Below are positions 9,603 through 20,000 of a stretch of DNA of 20,000 nt, piece by piece. The notes under the pieces were generated by a model that did no database searches, had not been told where the DNA came from, and was given only the letters and a program-made list of their open reading frames with translations. The position numbers and the translations under genes were made by a program. Location of the stretch: positions 217,085-237,084 of the forward strand of contig KV908437.1 of assembly GCA_002005505.1 (NCBI GenBank), in the 5' to 3' direction. This DNA comes from Botryococcus braunii. Its lineage: Eukaryota > Chlorophyta > Trebouxiophyceae. Position 1 is the first letter of the stretch. Each line of letters begins with the position of its first letter.

Positions 9603-10252
9603 CCTGTGAACACCACCTCTCAAAGTCAATGTCTATCTAGATCAGTGCTCGCACTGCAATCTAGACCTGCCTGCGTCCCGAGCGTTACGATTTACTGGTG
9701 TGTTCATCAGCGTTCTTCAAATACATTTAAAGTTTAAGTTTAAACCACAGCAAACCAACGCACTAACTATCCACATGTGTGCACGTACCGACTGCTCTCT
9801 TATCAGGGCACCCTTAGCCCTCAGCAGTCCTAAGAGTTTAGCGGCTACTCCCAACCGTACTGCACAACATGTGGTTCGTTAGATTTCTAAACAAAACAGA
9901 TATTCAATTATCAGAAGCTTGCTTGCTGTCCGTGTTCGTACTCACCGCTACTAGCCAGTGTGTAACTCTCAACACACAAGTAGCTTCACTGTTCTTCCAA
10001 CAGTAACAACAAGCAATGCAACTCCTGCACCACAAACACATGCAATGCTTTATTATCATCAATAATATCAGCTTGCATGAGCTTAAACCCTGCGATCGCA
10101 GCCACCCGGCTGCGACCGTTACCCCTGCCACCGATCGCAAGCTTACCTGTATTGTTATGAGCAAGATAGCAGTTTCTCAAGTAGCCAAACAATACAGAGT
10201 AAACATTTAACAGCTTGGAGCTCGATCAAAGATGCATTCCACATCCCTTCAA
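9603..10252 (-). other. Source locus: four-exon minus-strand spliced unit, probably non-coding
   Basis: Exons in transcript order are 10252-10147, 10024-9946, 9859-9789 and 9670-9603. Introns start GTAAGC, GTGAGT and GTACGT and end GTGCAG, GTGCAG and ACGCAG. Identity with the left copy also stops exactly at a TTGGCAG acceptor (before 10252) and at a CACAG|GTAATA donor (after 9603), so further exons should exist on both sides. The first exon can be read as EGMWNASLIELQAVKCLLCI... for about 31 codons before a TAA. The later exons have stops in every frame, so this is either the 3' end of a gene with a spliced UTR or a long non-coding RNA. Intron 10025-10146 contains a GC-rich hairpin around ATCGCAGCC-ACCC-GGCTGCGAC. 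Confidence 0.7.
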
Positions 10253-11298
10253 CTGCCAAGCTTGTTTGCGATCTGGCGTTTCTATGCTTCCTGATTGTAA
10301 CCGACGGTAACGGTACACTTCTCTTCGAAGAGAATTTGAGATACCGTACCGTACTGCATGGCCACATACACAACCCTGACTTGGCCCTATGCCAACGTGT
10401 AGCTCTGTAGCTACACCAGGGGTCCTTAACACATACACGTGTACACACTCAATGGAATCTGTAACTTGTGACTACACCGTCACTTGTACAAGACCTGTAC
10501 TGCATGGAGGTCACTATATGATCAACCTGACTGATCGCCATACATTATCCTAGATACGCAATCAGGCGCATCTCCTGCCTTGTACTCCACACGTGGAGAA
10601 GTTCAAGTTATACAATGTTTCCTAAAACCACTTGGTAAAGTGATAGAGCCCTTGGATATTCGATCTTGTATCTAGGTACGTTTCCCATCACGTAACTATA
10701 CGTACTTATCAGTTTACACAACAACCCCTTAGCAAGACCCGGGGGGCGGGGGGTTAATTGACTCCCCGGAGAGTCCATATTCTAGGCTAAGGCGATTGGG
10801 AAATTACTTGTACGGTGCAGTCAAAGTTGTACCCCAAGTATTCTGGAAGGACTCTCATATGCATAGTAGGTACAGCCCAGGACATGCAAGAGCACGAGTG
10901 TTGGTCATATGACTGCATGCATGACCAGGGCGTGTGGGTGCGTAACCGTACGGTCATGAGTCCCAGGAGGTGGGATGGAGTGAAAACAACGTTGGTGGGG
11001 CATCGAATTCTTTTACAGCACGGCTAGGACACAAGATAGCCTCGTTGGAACACGAAGTCGATCAGGCAAGATCTTTAGACCGATGTCATCTTGAACGAAG
11101 GGCAGAGTGGATTATGTGGAAGAACTAACTCCAACAGCAACCTTGCATTGAGTCCTAACCTAGCAACACTGTTCCTCCTGGCATGCCCGCTAACATAGGA
11201 TTCTCCAAAGCTGCAAACCATTTGTCGATCGACGTCGATGGGGCAAACGTGGAGTGTGGGGGACTCCAGAGATCGGCAGGGGGGACGTAGGAATAACA

Positions 11299-11300
<2 letters not shown>
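10253..11300. other. Gene-poor stretch with palindromes
   Basis: No coding exon is recognised. It holds the palindrome at 10319-10334, a hairpin GTGTAGCT-CTGT-AGCTACAC at 10397-10416, and a G-rich run near 10741-10757. Part may be intron of the unit at 9603-10252. Confidence 0.45.
10310..10347. repeat. Nested palindrome
   Basis: TTCTCTTCGAAGAGAA (10319-10334) is a perfect 16-bp palindrome. It is flanked by the inverted pair ACGGTA (10310-10315) and TACCGT (10342-10347). Confidence 0.8.

Positions 11301-11306
<6 letters not shown>

Positions 11307-11350
<44 letters not shown>
11307..11350. repeat. (TA)22 microsatellite
   Basis: An uninterrupted TA tract of 44 bases. Tyr-Ile open frames over it are artefacts. 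Confidence 0.96.
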
Positions 11351-11353
<3 letters not shown>

Positions 11354-12100
11354 CGTACTACCAAGATGTATATGTCGTTCGTTACAAACAAGGGACTTAC
11401 CTCCAAGGAACAAGCTCTCATATCTGAGGCTTTTCCCTCAACTTTGCCCTGGTTCTATTCACCAATGGTCCCATGTTTGTCGCCCTGTTCATGTTTTGCG
11501 GCACACTCTCTCATTTCTGTCATCTCCCAGTTATGTGATCACCCAATTCTGTGAGTTTTCGAAAAAGTGAGATTTTATGGTTTCGTGCAAGGATTTATGG
11601 CCTCTCTATAGACCTTGGGCGTTGGGTTTTGCAGCTCGAGACTAACGATCCTTAGTCACTTTGACATATGGTCATATAGGGGCGATTGGTGATGTACACC
11701 ACTTGGCCTTTACTTTCGACACTATGCGCTTACGCTTACTTTTCCGCCAACTGTTTGCCTCGTGCATCTGCTCAACACCCGCTTGTGGTTGCAGCTGTGG
11801 TCTGACGACAGTCATGATCAGTTGCGACTCTGCATGCTTAGGATTATGATTGAAGCACATCCCAACCATGAACCACTTATCCCACATGCGGGTTACGCGG
11901 ATCGCAGGGGCCATGGACAGACGTGACGGTGAACATGAACATGAATAGCGATATCGATATGATAGGGAGATGCTTGTCCGCTTTGTGATCGTGAAGGCGG
12001 CCTTTGCAGTTCATTCTATTCTCTTGTTCACTGTGGGAGCTGCTCCATCTCATCAGCCTCCAGTGGCTGCAGAGATGCAGAAATGTTTCAATTATAATGA
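11351..12100. other. Unassigned region
   Basis: No recognised gene. A minus-strand frame at 11672-11914 is open for 80 codons with a basic C-terminal stretch but matches no family I know. Confidence 0.4.
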
Positions 12101-12291
12101 AAGCGTAAATGGCCTTTGAGGGCTTCAATCATACGAGATGCGTCCATTCTCCAGTGGGGACATGCAAGTCGGCACTGGAGCGACTCGCTAACAGCGCGGC
12201 ACAGGAGGCAACGACGCATTTCCAATGGAAATTTTTGTCCTGTGGAATTTTGTCCACGGCTGTCCGTTGTAGTGGCCACGGAGGGGTTCAA
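12088..12291 (-). mobile_element. Possible remnant of a LINE reverse-transcriptase C-terminal zinc knuckle
   Basis: A minus-strand frame reads RRCLLCRAVSESLQCRLACP followed by HWRMDASRMIEAL. The spacing Cys-x2-Cys, then Cys where His is usual, then Cys, resembles the zinc-binding tail (zf-RVT) of plant-type LINE reverse transcriptases. Only about 68 codons are open, the His ligand is replaced and no upstream polymerase motifs are visible, so this is a weak and degenerate match at best. Confidence 0.22.
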
Positions 12292-12570
12292 GCATAGGTT
12301 CCGTCAGTGCACAGAACACACGTGGGTGAATCTTTAAAGGTTTCAATATCACATACTTTTACTGCTCAATCAGATTTGGAACTGTTTGAACAGAGCCATA
12401 GACAAATTTCTTGATTGGCTACAAGGAGGCGCAGGAAAATAGTTTCGCATCGTCAGAGGTTGGTAGTTGGAGGTAGTCGCCAGCACGCTGTCGATCGTTC
12501 GCTTAGCAACGGAACTCGAGTCATACCCTAGGGGGAGCAAACAGCATTACATATCCGCTGCATATTTTAG

Positions 12571-12582
12571 TCTATATATAAG
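12571..12582 (+). promoter_or_regulatory. TATA-box-like element upstream of the PP2C gene
   Basis: TCTATATATAAG lies 63 bases before the first good ATG (12645) and 159 bases before ATG 12741. A start site about 30 bases downstream would put both ATGs in the transcript. Confidence 0.5.
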
Positions 12583-12644
12583 AATCAGGATTATGTCCCC
12601 TGGGTAGCCTTGTTTCAAGCCGACGCTCGTCAACCGTTAGAAGG

Positions 12645-12716
12645 ATGGCTCCACGCCTGTCAGAATGGTGCGCTAGCTCTTCTTCTGTCGGTTCCTCCCT
12701 ATTGAGAACACAGTAA
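12645..12716 (+). other. Upstream ATG: 23-codon uORF or alternative first exon of the PP2C gene
   Basis: ATG 12645 sits in the context AAGGATGGC and reads MAPRLSEW before a possible donor GTGCGC (12668). Splicing to TATTCTATGCAG|G (12740) would join TG|G and continue directly into ATG 12741 in frame, adding eight residues. Unspliced, it is a short uORF ending at TAA 12714-12716. Either way it could affect PP2C expression. Confidence 0.35.
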
Positions 12717-12740
12717 TCATAACAATATATTCTATGCAGG

Positions 12741-17761
<5,021 letters not shown>

Positions 17762-19343
17762 CCCCCTTCTCTGCGTTTCCAGAGGTCGCATGCCCTCATT
17801 CCCTCGCACACGCAGGTGCAGACAGACATGCCCATGTGTGCCCCACGGTCACGGAGGCGGCGGACATGCGAATTCTCTTGCGTACGCAGGCAGCCGTGTA
17901 CGTGTGTAAATTCCCGCTCGCAGAGCATCTTGAGATGCACGGCTGAAGTCTGGCTGCAGGCAATGGCTGCATGGCTGTATCCACGGCTGCAATCTGGCTG
18001 CATGCTATGTACTTCATTCCCCGTGTCTGCCGTTTCAAAGCATACTTTTACCCTTTCCTTTTGCAAGCAGCCCCATGTGCACATGCGGTCACCCAAGGGG
18101 CCCCCCGGGGGGGGGGGGGGGCAGGGAAGGTTTCACCATCTTTACGCTGCGTGGAACTGCGTGCAAGGGCCCGCGTGGATGTGTTGTTATAGCCTGTTTG
18201 CACAAATGGCCTATCCGTGGTGGAGGTAGCGCTTGCAGCTGTGGAGCTGCGCAGTGGCGGCGCTTGCTGGACCCCCTCGTTTTTATTGTGTTCTCCCCCC
18301 CCCCCCCCCTAATTATAATAGCAGATTGGCGAGTGCCTGCTGAGGTGGTCCACGCAGGATGCCCAGGAAAGAGCCGCCTCGTATGTGGGAGGCAGCATGG
18401 CTTTGCGGTTTGTATCAGTATGCAGGTTGGTGTGGTTCTGTTGGTGATTGCAGCCACATAGTGGCTGCCGCAGGGGCAATTATCAAGACATGTTTCCAAA
18501 ACCCCAACCATTTGGGGGACTGCTTGCCGCAAAGGGCTGCAGGAGAAGTTGTCGAGGGTCAACACCCTTACACAGCAGGAAGGATGCTGCATACGGTTGG
18601 CTTGCGCTTGCAGTTGGCGTGGGTTGTCGAATTCCTGAGAGGACACAAGAAGCGAGCGGGAATGGTGATGAATTGGATCGGACTGACTCAGAGTCCAGGG
18701 GTGCTCTGGAGGGTTTGCATTCTCTGGTTGAGGAGTCCTATGCGTTGTGCCCAGTACAGATATGGAAGATATACTGGGAAAGGTGCTTCTTTTACGATTA
18801 GGTTATTCACTTCTCAACAAAAAGAAGTAGATCTACTACATGCTCGTTTTGCGGAGCTGAAGTTGGAGACTCTTTGTAGGATGGCACCCAAAATCTGAGT
18901 TTGTATTTGGGTGAAATGAAGAGGCTGCGAGGTGGAAATGGCATGTTACCGACTTGTGGGGTCCCCGCAAAATGCGCAAGGGCCCAGGGGTTTGGACCGT
19001 GCACATGCCTGGAAAGCTTAGAAGGAGCCATAGGTTTAAATGTTCAAGTTGTTGCAACAATTTCTAAACATGTCGGGATCACCCTCACTTCAGCATAAAG
19101 GGGCTCTTCTTTTACGAAACACGTGCTGAGATGTGCACATGTCAACAAAAGTCAGCTCCCCTTGCCCGTGGTGGGGGTTCTTGACGAGGTGCATGGCCCT
19201 ACTCGAGTCGGGCATGAATTTAATAGTATGAAGTGGGGCAATGCAACATTTTATTAAAATAGACTTAAATACGTGTACGTATACGTATATGTTTACTAGT
19301 GACATGGGCCGCCCCCCTGCCAGGTGTGGCTATGCCCGATTGA
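17762..19343. other. Region downstream of the PP2C gene, no recognised gene
   Basis: The first part is probably PP2C 3' UTR. TGGCTGCA-type short repeats occur at about 17943-18003, a G run near 18107-18121 and a C run near 18295-18309. A plus-strand frame from ATG 18359 to 18898 is open for 179 codons but shows no recognisable domain, and a competing frame over 18610-18800 looks equally protein-like. I do not call a gene. Confidence 0.4.
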
Positions 19344-19805
19344 TTAATATTGCACCGTACAGTGGTTGATCTGCAGATGGACCCAGCTGGCCACAACATC
19401 AACGGATACAGGCCATGGGTCACTTGCTGCTGTGGATCCAATAGGCGCACCTGACCAGCATGTGTTTTCAGATAAGTTGACATGTCCAGATGGTGCATTG
19501 ATTAGAATCTGTGCGCATGGACACCAGTTGCATCCGCCTATCATGATCACAGTACGTCTGGGCTGGCAAAGTATGGATGGGATGTTATCACGGTATGCCT
19601 GGGCTGGCAAAGTCAGGCATGCCATGCATAAATGCACAAGCAGTAATTGTATTGCTTGTACAGAGGAATAATTCGATCGCTGTAGCAAGGCCCGGAGGTC
19701 GAACATAAATTCGGATTGAGATCCAGACGTGCCTTGGGCATGATCAAGAGGCAAGTCGAGGCCCGCTAGAGCAACTCGGGAAGCTTTTACAAGCATTAAT
19801 CTCAT
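19344..19805 (-). other. 153-codon open frame of unknown nature
   Basis: An ATG-started minus-strand frame begins MRLMLVKASRVALAGLDLPL and continues through FDLRALLQRSNYSSVQAIQL. The opposite strand is also open over 19366-19671. No domain is recognised and there is no clear splice context. It could be a fragment of a repeat element or a non-coding frame. Confidence 0.22.
19556..19613. repeat. Direct repeat CTGGGCTGGCAAAGT, two copies
   Basis: Two exact copies of the 15-bp unit start 40 bases apart (near 19558 and 19598). Both have T or C just before and a purine-rich stretch after. Confidence 0.75.
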
Positions 19806-20000
19806 GAGTCAATTTAAAGGGCGAGAAGCACTCATGAGACTTCTGTCCGTCGTGATATCTTGACATACAGCATTTGCATATGCATACACGCTGACTATAC
19901 AGTGTACTTAATCTTATGAGTAATTGCGCATTCAGATGATGGGTGTTGACTACAAAAGTCCAGAAGTGCATTGCTGTTTGTACAAATTGCTGGTCGCAGA

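Noticed and set aside
9603..10252. The three intervening segments as introner-like or transposon insertions
   Set aside because: They share no sequence with each other, show no terminal repeats, and each has different but canonical donor sequences, so ordinary introns are the simpler reading.
11075..11570. Open frames with a Tyr-Ile run
   Set aside because: The run comes from the (TA)22 tract and the flanking sequence has no recognisable coding signal.
18089..18646. 185-codon minus-strand open frame
   Set aside because: Its C-terminal part is the translation of G and C runs and it lacks recognisable motifs or splice context.
18359..18898. 179-codon plus-strand open frame
   Set aside because: No domain, biased Trp/Cys/Gly content, and another frame of the same strand looks equally protein-like. 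Treated as unassigned DNA or 3' UTR.

Overview
This is nuclear DNA from a eukaryote. Coding sequence is broken by canonical GT-AG introns, gene-free DNA is abundant, and the window is full of very long dinucleotide microsatellites: (AC)n, (TC)n/(GA)n, (TG)n and (TA)n. The two recognisable genes are a stand-alone SCP-2 sterol carrier protein ending in a peroxisomal SKL signal and a single-domain PP2C phosphatase. Together they fit the green lineage or another alga, but nothing here fixes the species. I see no bacterial operon, CRISPR array, tRNA or rRNA.

Layout. 1-3110: probably one multi-exon minus-strand gene of unknown function that runs off the left edge. Its upstream exons look ordered, and its downstream part is a long Pro/Ala/Gly-rich open frame. 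3111-5000: gene-poor DNA with an (AC)39 tract and several near-perfect palindromes. 5277-6217: three-exon plus-strand SCP-2 gene. 6218-9250: gene-poor, with a compound TC/AC/TG/CG tract at 7102-7415 and short duplicated segments at 8177-8392. 9254-10252: two neighbouring copies of one sequence. The right-hand copy holds three GT-AG introns in minus-strand sense and the left-hand copy lacks exactly those three segments, so it looks like a spliced (reverse-transcribed) copy beside its source. 10253-12570: gene-poor, with a (TA)22 tract, a palindrome and a possible LINE remnant. 12741-17761: eight-exon plus-strand PP2C gene of 405 codons plus stop, with long microsatellites in its last four introns. 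17762-20000: nothing recognisable, only weak open frames and short repeats.

The two recognised genes do not form a pathway. The SCP-2 protein should carry lipids in the peroxisome, and the PP2C should remove phosphate from Ser/Thr residues of proteins not revealed here. The most unusual items are the paired intron-containing and intron-less copies at 9254-10252, and the PP2C introns. In those introns CA-rich and UG-rich RNA tracts flank frame-neutral exons and could pair across them.

All gene models were made by hand from splice-site consensus, reading-frame phase and motif recognition. No search or transcript data were available.
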